Source: Strigamia acuminata
Taxonomy: Eukaryota; Arthropoda; Chilopoda; Geophilomorpha; Linotaeniidae
Direction: 5' to 3'
Assembly (NCBI GenBank): GCA_949358305.1
Contig: OX442314.1
Coordinates: 23,739,060-23,803,059, forward strand
Length of the DNA: 64,000 nucleotides
Shown here one piece after another: positions 53,501 to 64,000 of this stretch (its first letter is position 1; every line of letters starts with the position of its first letter). Both the position numbers and the translations under genes were made by a program. The notes below the pieces were generated by a model, which saw nothing but the letters and a program-made list of their open reading frames with translations, did no database searches and had not been told where the DNA came from.

Positions 53501-55846
53501 TAAGTGTTAATTAGCAATTTTTTACTGACAAATAATCATCTTTTGTTAGTACACATTTCTTAATAGAAAATCCTCTCCTTGCGTCCCACTAACTGTTACG
53601 GAAGACTGTCACCATAAATGTTACTTGAGTTTCATCAATGCTCTGAATTTTACATGCCAGTAAGTTAGAAAATCAACTAAAACAAAATAATTAAATAATT
53701 ACTTTACATGTGTGAATTTATAGCCTACCTATATTGCCCCAGGAAAACAAAATCGACTGCATTACAAATGAATTGACATGCAATTACACGCGACAATTGG
53801 GACGAGTGAGATGGACAATTAATCCCCAATACACTTGCAATTGTCCAAGGGAATGCCGTAAAACTGTGGTTACTTCCCATCACTACTTCGACGAATATGA
53901 AGAAAAATCAACAAGTTTTTACTCCTTCAGCAACTGGATCCGTACATTGCAGGAATATTACTTCTACGACTTCATAGCCCTCTTGTGCGACATCGGAGGA
54001 TATTTAAGTTTTTATACGGGAATTTCTTGCCTGACACTTACGTACTCAATAGTCAGCAATATTATGACACTGTCATTCCACCTCAAGAAAATCAGTCCGT
54101 ACAAAAAGCATGTCGTTCAGCAAACTCAAAATATGATAATGCAGACTGAACAAGAATTAGCAAATAAAATCCACGACCCATTTTTCAAGCTTTTCAACAA
54201 TATAAAGAAAGCGACAATTCTAATTGGTTTAGTTACTAGCTGCTACTTAATGTACGTTCAAAGTGTGTTTTACTTGACCTATCCTACATACGTTACTATA
54301 GAACTTGTACAAGACAAAGATGTTCAAATCCCAAGCATTGTTATATGTAGTGATAATGCAAAAATATACACGAAAAAGGTAAAAATGCAAAAGAAAAAAA
54401 TGAATGTGCGTTGTTCCGAAGATATAGACATACTCGATTTACTCGATCTATATAAAAACGATGCCACATTATTATGGAAGAAATCTAGCGATTTGAAAAA
54501 CTTTAAAATGGGCAAGGTGCGTTACTGTTTAATCGGTGTCCCTCCTTGTAGGTCTAGACTGTTGAGGGGCACCCCCCTTAATTTTTAATAAGGAATTAAA
54601 TTATTATTATTATTATGACAATTTTCAGAACATGGGCAAACAATTTGGAGAGCTAAGTGCTCTTTTACAACCTAGGTTTGGAAATATTTCATCCATAGAT
54701 ACCGTGTTTGGAAACTGTGTTAAAGTGGAGTCTAGTAAGAGAACTGCTTTATTAGATGCGACCACATATACATTATGCACCCAGTATCTGGATGCCAAAT
54801 TCGTACAGTACAGTGCACATCCCAATGTACAGCGCACTTCCCATTTTATCAAGACGGTTTCCTAATTCCAGTCGTTATCTAGCCTGATAACGCTAAAATT
54901 AAGTAAATAGACTACAATAAACTCATTTACAAAATGGAACCAAAATTTTGCTGCTTTGTTTCCTTTGTGTGCCACAAGCTTGACAATCGCCATGTTAAAT
55001 GTGTTGTGCTGTTTGAATTTGGCATCTAGAAAGCTTGCATGATCGGTCTTGGTTTCGGATTTGGCCATCTGAACTTGGATCAGACGGCCAAGCGAATCTG
55101 CATTCAATCCGCGCGGATCGAATTGTCTTTATCTGAAATCCGATACGCAAGGTGATGTTTGTTATTTTTCAGTAGTTTGGTGATGTTTCGGTCAATTTTA
55201 GGTGTTTTCGTGACGAAAACATCAGAAAACTGTCAAACAGAATTTTTTAGAAACTTCTCAAAAAAAATATTATTTTATTGGCAATCCGGGACGGATCGCC
55301 TGATTTCGATCCGCAAAATTTGCTGATCGATTCGGATTGGCGCCGAATATGACCCAATCCGAAAAAAATTCAAGCTTACTCAGTATTATTATGATAGCAC
55401 ACTATCCCCAAGATGAAATAAAATAAATTGATGTAAGTACGCTCTCTAAAATTAAGGTTAGTAAATAATAGACAAAATTTGCCTACGGCAGCAACAGTGG
55501 ACATATTTCAAAAAAGGAATATTAAACTTAAAAATTAAAAATTTCACTTTTGGTTACCTATACTGCAGATATCATCGAGTACAACCCAACGACAGCAATA
55601 GCCTTAGCATTTTTTATTTCTAGAGGAATAAACTGCAATTCACATTCTAAGGTTTCAAATTATTTCAAACATTAAAAAATAAATATTAATTCTTATTGAA
55701 TATGCTTGTTTGTTTGTTGTAAAACACATGTAGACTTTTTTAATGCAAACTGAAGAACGAATTGATTTAAAAACAATGGATATTCAACCTCATAACTCTT
55801 GGATGAATATGAAATTCATTCGACAAACAGTAAGTATCAGCAGTAA

Positions 55847-55945
55847 TATACCAAGCACAATCAGTTAGTACTAAACTAATGTACCGAGCACAATCAGTTA
55901 GTACTAAACTAATGTACCGAGCACAATCAGTTAGTACTAAACTAA
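55847..55945. repeat. 33-bp tandem repeat, three units, in intron 10 of copy 2
   Basis: The unit AGCACAATCAGTTAGTACTA plus AACTAATGTACCG appears three times. Copy 1 has about one unit (47707-47760), so the expansion followed the duplication. Confidence 0.85.
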
Positions 55946-56090
55946 TATGCCAAGCGCAATAAGTAATTGTCACAAGTCGGGATAATTAGGTCAGTGTTAA
56001 GTAACGATAACATCTAAGTTAAAGCCAGGCTTAAGTGTTGTTAATATACAACAATACCATGTGAACCTATTAACCGAGTAATAATTATAT

Positions 56091-56667
56091 TGTGACGGGT
56101 GCAGTCTTCTCCATAGCAATCTAGGAATTGGTTACCGTGAGTGGGACTAGACCTCATGTAAATATTGGAGACACAGACTCCGGGTTGTTGGTTGTTGGCC
56201 TTTAATCCGTTGTCTAGGAGTCAGAGTTCCCATCATCCGTGTCGGCGATACCAGTAAGGCATGCCACACCCGCAACCGACCCGTCACACGCAGGGCTTTA
56301 GCCCGTGAGTGACATGGTTGGATAACACATAACATTTTGCTGTAGAACTCACCTACAGCCCATTTAGTCGCTCATGAAGGCTGCAACACGCACATCTTCC
56401 CATCACTGAGCGTCACAGTGGTGAATGGGAGGAGAGAACAGTCAACTCGGGCACTGCTGCCCAGGCTGGCTATGGGACCTCACAAGCACATGTCTTCTCC
56501 CTGTGCTGTCCAAACTCTTCCTCTCTCTCTCTCTCCTCACCACACCACTCAGCTCCCTCCCTCCCTGGCTGGGTCAGTCCACACCACAAGGGTGGATGAC
56601 CTTAGGGCCAGTGAGCAGTGTGTGGAGTGACGTACTGTAGATCACCGTGGGTGGCCAGACGGTCACA
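56091..56667. mobile_element. Solo-LTR-like element (TGTGAC...GTCACA) in intron 10 of copy 2
   Basis: A 577-bp unit related to 31098-31681, with the same TGTGAC/GTCACA ends. The flanks are ATAT and GTAT, one mismatch. Copy 1 has the uninterrupted site (AATAATTGCATAGTTGC, 47870-47886). Confidence 0.8.
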
Positions 56668-56999
56668 GTATAGTTGCGACAATTACTTAAGCGCAAGTTG
56701 TATTTAATCCGAAAATTTACCTCCCGGTATACAAAATCTAAAAATAAAAATAAAAACATATCCATACCATTGTGAAGATTTCAAATTTAAACCGAACACC
56801 ATTTGGATTTGTTTGAAACACCCACAAGAAACAAGATATCACCGATGAAAATTCCTGGCACCAGAAATTTTTATCAATGAAAACCAAGCAGATGTCAAAT
56901 ATGGTTTGTTATCTACTTCAAAATTGTTCAGCTGCAAGATGACTGTTTTCTAACTCTTCTCATTGGATGTGATTTTATGACTTACAAGTATACTCTGGC

Positions 57000-57440
57000 A
57001 GAGTATAAGATTGCTCATTGTTCATTGGTCCAGCCTGATTACTTGTAACTGTGGACTGTGTACTACCACCAGGAAAAGTTTTTTTGTTATGTTTTTAATT
57101 TGCTGGATTATTATAATGAGTGAAATGATGTAAGTTTATTATTTTTTTATAATAAAATGTTTATTCAATTCAAAAAATAATGTTTTATGTTGTCAAAATA
57201 CATGTTTGTTCGGTTGGTTCTGCAGCAGAACCAACCGAACAAACATGTAAGCAGAACTTCTGCTTATTGGTTGCTTTGTTAGGAAAGCAAGCAATTTTTT
57301 AATTTTTTTATTGGTTGTTTTGCCTAGAAAGTATTCAAAATATCAGCCAGTGTTTTGATCTATTTTTTGGGATTACTACACTAGTGAAAAGGCCGGGCCA
57401 ATAGGAAATAGCGCAACCTTATACAAGTACAAGTACTCTG
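57000..57440. mobile_element. Foldback insertion in intron 10 of copy 2
   Basis: TATACTCTGGCAGAGTATA-type motifs lie at both ends (about 56990 and 57428), with related inner sequences near TTCATTGGTCC and GGGCCAATAGGAA. It belongs to the family seen at 33022-33413 and contains a perfect palindrome at its centre. Confidence 0.6.
57200..57248. repeat. Perfect 49-bp palindrome (24-bp arms, 1-bp centre)
   Basis: ACATGTTTGTTCGGTTGGTT and CTGC, one A, then the exact complement of both. All 24 arm positions pair. Confidence 0.93.
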
Positions 57441-58546
57441 CCAGAGTATAGATAGTGGTAAATTGACAACACATTTATGTTTGCCTAAATTCTTATTTAA
57501 ACTATTTAACAATCTTCAAAATAACTTAGATGATCAGAATAAACACCCCAACAAACCCTTGTACACCATCTTTAGAAGCATTCAAACTTTGTGAAGAAAA
57601 CTGTCTTGACAACTGAAAATATCAACTGCAGGTTTGTTATCATATTTTTAAATTATTATTAGTTAATCTAATTTTCTTTTTATGACAAATCTCCCAAGCT
57701 TGCCGTTTATGTACGCCACCAATGTGCCACCATGCAAAACAATTGCAGCAGCAAAATCAGCAAGAACTTCGTACCTCAAAGTTTACGCAAATAATGATGC
57801 TATTCGCGACTGCAGCTGCTCGCCCCCTTGCAACTACACAATTTTCATACCATTTTCTGAGTATTACCAAACGTTTAATATGCTGAGTTTAATGGTGATA
57901 AAATTAGAATTCGAATCCAACATCCGTGAAATTTTTAAGCAAGAATTAACAATTAAATTGACCAAATTAGTTTGCGATTTTGGATCAATCACGGGCTTCT
58001 TTTTGGGTATATCTGTTTTGTCAAGTTTAGAATATTTAGAAAATTTTGCCAGCTCAGCTGTACAATTCAAACGCCAACTTAAGAGAGGGAGAAATTAAAT
58101 TAATAGTCTATCTCCCATTCATTCAAACTTCTGAATTTTCACGTTCTATATAAACGATAATTTCCAGCATTTTGTAATCACACATCAATTGTAAAAATAA
58201 AATGTACAATTTCTTTCATCACAACACATCATCTCTTTCTTATACGATTAAGTTGTTTTTGAGTTGAGATGGCCGTCAATTTGAACGCGACCAAGCCTTT
58301 AGATTGAATAATGAGAATAGCAAAATAAAAAGTTCGTCTACCGGACATCAATAAACTGCACCGTTATAGTACACAAAGCAGTCGCAGTATAAATTTCGAA
58401 TATTTCGAATGTAAAAAAAGGTAAAAAAAACTTACATTTCGGATGAAAACTTGTAAAGCTGTGCATTATTAGTTGGACCTAAACAGTTCGATGCAGGTTA
58501 GACCAGCGCAGAACAATGCGCATTAGATCGGCGCAGAACGATGTGC

Positions 58547-58622
58547 AATAAGCCTGTGCAATAAACTGCGCAAAGCGATGCTCAATAAGCCTGTGCAATA
58601 AACTGCGCAAAGCGATGCTCAA
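58547..58622. repeat. Two-unit tandem repeat of about 38 bp
   Basis: CCTGTGCAATAAACTGCGCA followed by AAGCGATGCTCAATA occurs twice in direct succession; a degenerate partial unit precedes it. Confidence 0.75.
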
Positions 58623-58711
58623 TAGTAGCTCTGACTATACGTCATAAGAGCTGCTGAGGATCCTGTTGCATTTTTGGAAAGTGACATAGAATGACAAATG
58701 AAGTGTTTTGC

Positions 58712-59005
58712 ATTTAGATCAAACTCATTCAAGCAACTCCAACTTCATAAAGTTGACTTTCTTTGAAATTAGAAATTGTACGTTACATCTGGTGAATTAT
58801 TCATTATTGAAAAGTAACATGAATAACAGATGTAGAATTTTGCATTTAGATTAAACTCACGCAAGAAAATTCAACTTTTAAAAATAATTTTCTTTGAAAT
58901 TAAAAATTATACAGTACATCTGGTGAATTATTCACTGTTGGAAAGTGTTGGAAAGTGTTGGAAACATGAATAATAGATGAAAAATTTTGCATTTAGATTA
59001 AACTC
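58712..59005. repeat. Degenerate tandem repeat of about 125 bp
   Basis: Units share TTTTGCATTTAGATTAAACT, TTTCTTTGAAATTA and CATCTGGTGAATTATTCA. A 10-bp GGAAAGTGTT sub-repeat is expanded inside the last unit (about 58937-58966). Confidence 0.7.
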
Positions 59006-59740
59006 ATGCTGTATCCGATCACTTCAGTGACCATTGTGAAGTTGTCAACTGGAGAAAACAGTAAGTTAAATTTTGAATTTAAGATACAGTGTACTCTGTA
59101 CGGAATGAACAGTGCTCACCCGGAAAGCTGTGTGATCCAGACCGGTTTGCTGGACCCAACCTATACCCAGTAATGTTAAATTCTCTTTCCCCGTCTGTTA
59201 ATCCAGACAACTTTCTGTGACCAGTCTTACGACCAAGCTACACTCTACACCGTAGATATAAAGAATGAAACTGGTTAATTTTTTAAATAGTTTTTCTGTG
59301 ATTCAGTGGATGGAAAGTAGGTGTAGTAGTTTTGTGAGTTGGGTAGGTAGTCGAGCTGACCAGTGCCTCAGGGTGTTTCCTTGGTCAAAATGCAATCAGT
59401 TTACACCGGTTTGCAACAGTTTGTCGTAATCTGGTGTACGGTTAAAAGCTCTTTTAATAAAATCTTACTTAGAAATTGATATACGTTTGATATAATTAAA
59501 TAACTTTTCTGTAACTGTTTTCTGTTAACTGTTGTTTCACAGCAACACAAAATGTCAAAATGTAATACATGTGCAGTTCGTAGGCAACTAGGCAATACGT
59601 ATATTTTACGGAGTACTGAGCAGTACTGAGCTGTACTGCACATGCGACGTATGCTAGCGACATACTGTGGAAGAAAAAGTAAGCTGCGAAATACAGACCA
59701 AGCAAATTATTATGTTAGGAATGGCTGGGTAGGGATGGGT

Positions 59741-60175
59741 ATTACAAAAAAAAGCCACTTGCAATCTTACTCCATAATTGGCTCACGCAATCTTACTCCA
59801 TAATTGACTCACGCAATCTTGACCTAAAACCGGTTATTGCACATGATAGAATCACTCCTGAATTACTCCGCAGTTGCCACGAAGATGAGGCCCTCGTGCA
59901 TTGTGCAGCTGTTTGAATTTATACGAACATGCACCATGATGATTTTGACTAATAATTTTGTGCACTGATTATACTACATGTATTTTAAATCAAACTATGT
60001 AGCCATAGCGCTGAGAAAACATAATATTCTGCATTTCTGCGAGTACCAGTGAGAGAGAGAGGTTCTTATTCAGATAATTCTTGTTAGACTTAAACGTAAG
60101 TCCAATTACCGTACGCGTAATTTCTCAAAAATCTTACTCCGTATTAGTTTTCATTTTTATTCTCAATTGTCTTAT
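59741..60175. repeat. Direct repeat upstream of the third channel gene (also 50341-50755)
   Basis: Nearly the same sequence as 50341-50755, ending about 330 bp before the start codon of the third gene; in copy 2 the gap is about 570 bp. Confidence 0.8.
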
Positions 60176-60505
60176 GGGACAGTTGTATTTTTTGGATAAA
60201 AATGGATCTCAGTGATGCGAGACCAAAATAATGCTAAGTTTAATTGCAAAATGAGCGCGGAATAGTTTTCTGACCATATTTCATTTTAATTCGCAATTAA
60301 ATATATAAAGTGTGTAACGGTTTGGAATCATAAAAGCCGAAAATTTGTGACATCATAGCATATGTATCACATATGTTTCACAACATCTCGGCAGGAATTA
60401 CGTCATCCGTTCGTGACCGGAACGTATATTACGGTTCCAAACTGTCACAAGTTTCATTTTAATTTAATTCTTTTCTAATTTACAGCACGAACAGTAAAAA
60501 CAAGC

Positions 60506-63219
60506 ATGCGTGTCGGAAGAGAAAATAATGTAATTAAAAAAATTACTAAACAATATCAGGATTTGTATGAAGAAACAGATGTTTCGATAGTAAAGAATGT
60601 GATGAACACCAACTTTTCACCAATTTACCGCATGGGTTGGCTGATAATTGTTATCACTGCATTTTCTTTGTGCACATATCAGTGCTATGAAAGGATGGCT
60701 TATTACTTGAGTAAACCAATAAAAGTAAATTCTGAGATAGAAGAAAAGTCATTGGATGATTTTCCTGTACTGCATCTAGCCACTATAATTACGGATGACA
60801 GTCATGCTTATTATTCTGCCCGTAATGCTACTAAATACAAAGGTATTTACTCATAACTAAACAGTAGTGTGAGTACAGTTAGTTTTCAGGCTCCATTTAT
60901 TCCCGCACTAATTGCTCCCAGATTTCCACTGAATAAATATTGAATGACCCACCAACTCCTTTTCCCACTAAACATCTTTTTTTTAACCCACTTATTTATT
61001 TACATCCAAAATAATTAAATTCTTCACTAAAAATAATTTATTTTTTATATTATACAACTAATGCCATCTTAACTTTAGATGGTCTTTCCCTTTTAGTGGA
61101 GTATTCAATTTTTTGGGATATTGTAAAGTAAGTAAGCTTGGGTCAAAAAAAATTTTTAGTGGGAAAAATAGGGGTTGAGACATTAAATATTTTTTAGTGG
61201 TAAACTCAGGAAGAGTAGGGGTGTAATAATATATCCCCTAAGTTTTCTGACCAAGCTCAACAATCATTTACATTTAGTGCGCAAAAAAATCACATGAAAT
61301 CATCTGGTGCATTTAATAATTGCAATGAAAAGTGACTCCTTAGAATGGTCATTTAGTCGCAAGATTGTATTTATTGAGAGCAAGAAATGAATTTAAAAAA
61401 ATTGGATATTTTGCTAAGTATAACGCAAAATATAAATTATAAAGAGGCAATAAATGTTGTTAACTATAAGCTCATCAATACATTGTTGAGTTTGGTCTTG
61501 TCAGCTAATTGGCTAATTTGCTAATTTGGGTTGCCTGATTGGAATAACTATAAAATCTAAACAATAGTCAATAAAATATTCGATAATAACTTATCTATTT
61601 TTTTCAGCATGCGCTCAAACCTTAGCTTTTAAGTTGGATAATCACACATCACTGCGCAAAGTGATGGAATTAAGAAATTATACAAAAATGATTAAAAAAG
61701 TGTCCTTCCAATGGGTATGTAAACTGCAGTTACAGTAGGCCACTAGTGACAAAATTATGAAAAACCTGTAAAATGCAGAAATATTTCAATTGATATTTTT
61801 CCCCATCTCATTATAAGTTGCTAACATCTATTTTACAGGGAACCAAAGTATATGACAATTTGTTTCAAGCATATGAAAAATATACCCTCTATTCCAGCGT
61901 AACAAGAATTGAAAGTGGTACGTCTTAACATATTTTTACATATTGTATAAACAATGCCGCATTATCGTATCATTCGTATAGTCCAGGGTCCCAAATTTTT
62001 AGGGGGTCCCATTTCACTCAATAAATTATCAAAAAAAAAAATTTAATGAATTTGATATTATCATTTGGTGCTTGGGGGCCTAGGGTCCACAAACACCATG
62101 ATGCGCCAGTGTGAGTAAATATACAGTGAGGGCAAAAACTAAGGTTACTGGACTACTGGACCGATATCCATACAAGAAACCATCCCCAAGCCATTTTACT
62201 ATTGGGATGGTTTTTTTATATGTGTATCCGTCCACCCCATTAAATTAAGGGTATCATGGACCAATATACTAGTACTTATAAAAAAGTATTGGTGGATTGT
62301 TATGCTTCCATTTCCACATGATAAACTGCCTTTGACATGGATATTTCAGCAGAAAAATGATTTTAAGCATAAAGTCAAGGCAATTGCTCAGTGTTTCACA
62401 TTGACATTGCTTGTGGTTTGGATGTTTTAATGAAGTGTATGAGTGACTACACGTGTGTTTATGGATAAATTTTAATATTTGCCGCATATTTTATAACGGG
62501 AATGACTAATTGTTTGTGGATAATGGGTCTGTTTCCTTACTTTTTGCCTGTAATTTTTGATGTCACTTCACAAAAGAATTTCTTTCTCAGAAACTGATGG
62601 ATAGATGTTGATAAAATTTTAGGTGAATAAAGTAAGAAGTTGTACGAGTCTCCAGTTAAAATTTCATAAATTTTCCTCTCTTTTTTCCCGAGATACAGCC
62701 ATAAGAATCAACATGATGCGTTTGTTAACTTAGTTTTTGCCCTCACTGTAACAATATTTTGATTTTCAAAAATTCTCTAATTCTCTGATTACACAGTTAA
62801 AAAAGTATCGGTTGGTCCAAAAGCCAGGCTTACAGTTAAGACACACACAACTGAAAACTTTCCTTTGAATCAGTTAATTGTACATGTAAGTGAAAACTAA
62901 ACCATTAAAACTTGTAAACTACAAACAAAATAAATATCTTCCAGATGAATCTGGCAGCAAAAAACTACCACCTGTCCTTTATACCTGCAACAGCATCTCG
63001 TTTGGCTCACATGTATTATCAAAATGAGCTTTCTTTTACAAGTAGAAGAGTGAGTGAATAAAACATTGGAAAATTTTATTATCAAATTCACTCATTTCAA
63101 ATGTTCTAGTACTCATTTTTGAACAGGAAGACATGTCCGTGTTGGAATATATCAGCCATGGAAGAGTGTCACGAAAAATGTTATTTAGACGAAATAAAGA
63201 ATCAAAATTTTTCATGTCA
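60506..63219 (+). CDS. Third DEG/ENaC channel gene, first six exons, 3'-partial
   Basis: Exons: 60506-60842, 61608-61714, 61839-61917, 62797-62885, 62945-63049, 63110-63219. They give 275 residues plus two bases, in phase, and continue beyond the window. Phases and lengths of exons 2-6 equal those of exons 2-6 in copy 1 (107, 79, 89, 105, 110 nt), so they are homologous, but the protein is much more diverged. TM1 is WLIIVITAFSLCTYQC, followed by DDFPVLHL. The Cys-rich part begins YSFLNRKTCPCWN and has EECHEKCYLDE. Whether this gene is also a double channel cannot be seen here. The start ATG follows an acceptor at 60485. Intron 3 contains a transposon. Confidence 0.85.
62124..62748. mobile_element. 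TA-flanked DNA transposon in intron 3 of the third channel gene
   Basis: CAGTGAGGGCAAAAACTAAG at the left and CTTAGTTTTTGCCCTCACTG at the right are exact complements, flanked by TA. Inside is a nested foldback (about 62180-62270) also present near 48958-49090. No transposase is seen. Confidence 0.88.
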
Positions 63220-64000
63220 GTGAGTACACTAGTGTTGGCAGTGGTGATTTTACAGCATTTGAGGCCAGTGCAAGGGGTACGAAATAGGTGTAAACTGTGT
63301 ACGAGATTCCTGATTCCCAAAGATTCCAACAGATTCTCAAGCATGGGATTGAAATAGGTTGGAATAGATCACATGTTTTAAACATTGAAATAGATTAATA
63401 GATTTTTGAATAGATTGTGCTTATAAAAATCAAAATACAGTCAGTTCAAAAAGTTTATAAGAATCCAAATTTTCTTGAGCACATCATTGTTTGAACTTGG
63501 TGCTCGTCGAGGTATCCCCTGTCATCGAGGACGTCGCGTACGTGTGTCCTGTATGCGGCCAGATGTTCTCGTTGCACGACCGGCTCGCCAAACGCATGGC
63601 GAGTCGGCACCGGCACCGCGGACTGGGCGCGGGCGGCGGGTTGTTTTTTAAAATTCAGAGCGGAATTGGAACCACCCCAAACATCAAATATCGAATATTT
63701 TGGAGTGGAATTGGGAGGAAGCGGAATTGGGACGAGCTGATTTGAATTGCATCGAGGCGGAATTCCAACTTTTTTTTACTGAAAGGGGCAGTTTAGGAAC
63801 TGGCGAAATTGATTCTGGCCACTCCACACCATTACTTTAGCAGAAATTTTTACAGTTTGTTGCAAGCCATCTGGGTGGCTAGTTTCATGTTTGAGTCTCC
63901 AAATATTCCCACTAAAAACATGATTTTATCACTAAAGCAAACATCTTCTCATTGTTTAACTATGAAATGCTTATATTTTAAAATCTAATTAGCAAAATGC
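63220..64000. other. Intron or 3' region of the third channel gene
   Basis: The next expected exon, beginning with one base that completes a Gln/His codon and carrying a CxCxxxC motif, was not found, so the intron probably runs past the window. A GC-rich patch at 63500-63640 encodes a C2H2-like fragment (YVCPVCGQMF...MASRHRH), in which the first His position is Arg. It looks like part of a mobile element. Confidence 0.45.

Larger units (their letters stand above)
51323..58098 (+). pseudogene. Tandem-fused double DEG/ENaC channel gene, copy 2, 3' part broken
   Basis: Exons correspond one-to-one with copy 1: 51323-51671, 51745-51851, 51996-52074, 52261-52349, 52423-52527, 53550-53659, 53724-54516, 54629-54734, 55569-55651, 55734-55829, 57530-57631, 57699-58098. 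Sequence is nearly the same as copy 1. Exon 11 lacks 11 nt present in copy 1, which brings TGA into frame at 57614-57616. The product would stop at about 667 residues, before the last Cys-rich segment and TM2 of subunit 2; no alternative donor in exon 11 restores the phase. The donor of exon 5 is also altered by a transposon (GTAAGT became GTACCG). Exon 12 itself remains open. It could make a three-TM truncated protein or be a young pseudogene. Confidence 0.85.
58099..60505. other. Spacer between copy 2 and the third channel gene
   Basis: AATAAA follows copy 2 near 58196. A ~38-bp unit (CCTGTGCAATAAACTGCGCA and AAGCGATGCTCAATA) is repeated at 58547-58622, and a ~125-bp unit (CATTTAGATTAAACTCA...) at about 58712-59005. 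The direct repeat 59741-60175 matches 50341-50755. No gene is recognised. Confidence 0.5.

Noticed and set aside
55767-55973. Minus-strand frame with repeated DCARYISLVLT
   Set aside because: It is a translation shadow of the 33-bp tandem repeat in an intron.
56418-56640. Two overlapping ~70-codon frames
   Set aside because: Both lie inside the solo-LTR-like element and have no homologous frame conserved in the copy at 31.1-31.7 kb.
63491-63745. C2H2 zinc-finger gene
   Set aside because: Only one finger is visible, its first His position is Arg, and the frame runs into low-complexity DNA; probably transposon debris.

Overview
The window is a piece of an AT-rich invertebrate (metazoan) genome. 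The evidence is many short spliced exons with GT/AG introns, secreted astacin metalloproteases of signal-propeptide-astacin-EGF-CUB layout, degenerin/ENaC-type channel genes, an animal GT11 fucosyltransferase, and a dense load of DNA transposons, MITEs and LTR elements. The phylum cannot be fixed from sequence alone. The domain mix would suit an ecdysozoan such as a nematode relative, but that is inference.

Layout. 1-8181: the 3' part of a GC-rich Ty3/gypsy-type retrotransposon, with pol, a second large spliced reading frame of unknown function, a polypurine tract and a 3' LTR. It sits in what looks like intron 9 of an astacin gene, of which only the last two exons follow (8267-8604). 8.6-40.7 kb: a head-to-tail astacin cluster on the + strand. 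Six copies are intact (called B, C, D, E, G and H here), each with 11 coding exons at the same positions and phases, encoding 425-429 residues. The cluster also holds a relic exon 3 (31.7 kb), a GT11 gene on the - strand (13.1-14.2 kb), a GT11 fragment (9.0 kb), an isolated Neuralized-type NHR exon (19.3 kb) and many insertions in introns.

41.8-63.2 kb: a tandem array of DEG/ENaC channel genes. The first copy (42115-48789) assembles from 12 coding exons into one uninterrupted frame of 809 residues. It contains two complete DEG/ENaC subunits in series: TM1, extracellular domain, TM2, cytosolic linker, then TM1, extracellular domain, TM2. A single 793-nt exon carries the end of subunit 1 and the start of subunit 2. 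The second copy (51323-58098) has the same architecture, but an 11-nt deletion removes its last extracellular segment and final TM, and a transposon lies in one of its splice donors. A third, more diverged gene begins at 60506 and runs off the window.

How it fits together. The astacins should be secreted proteases, the GT11 a Golgi enzyme and the DEG/ENaC proteins plasma-membrane cation channels. No shared pathway is visible, and the cluster looks like lineage-specific gene-family expansion. Comparing the two fused-channel copies gives empty sites for several mobile elements and so orders the insertions after the duplication. The natural tandem-fused DEG/ENaC protein is the most unusual item in the window.
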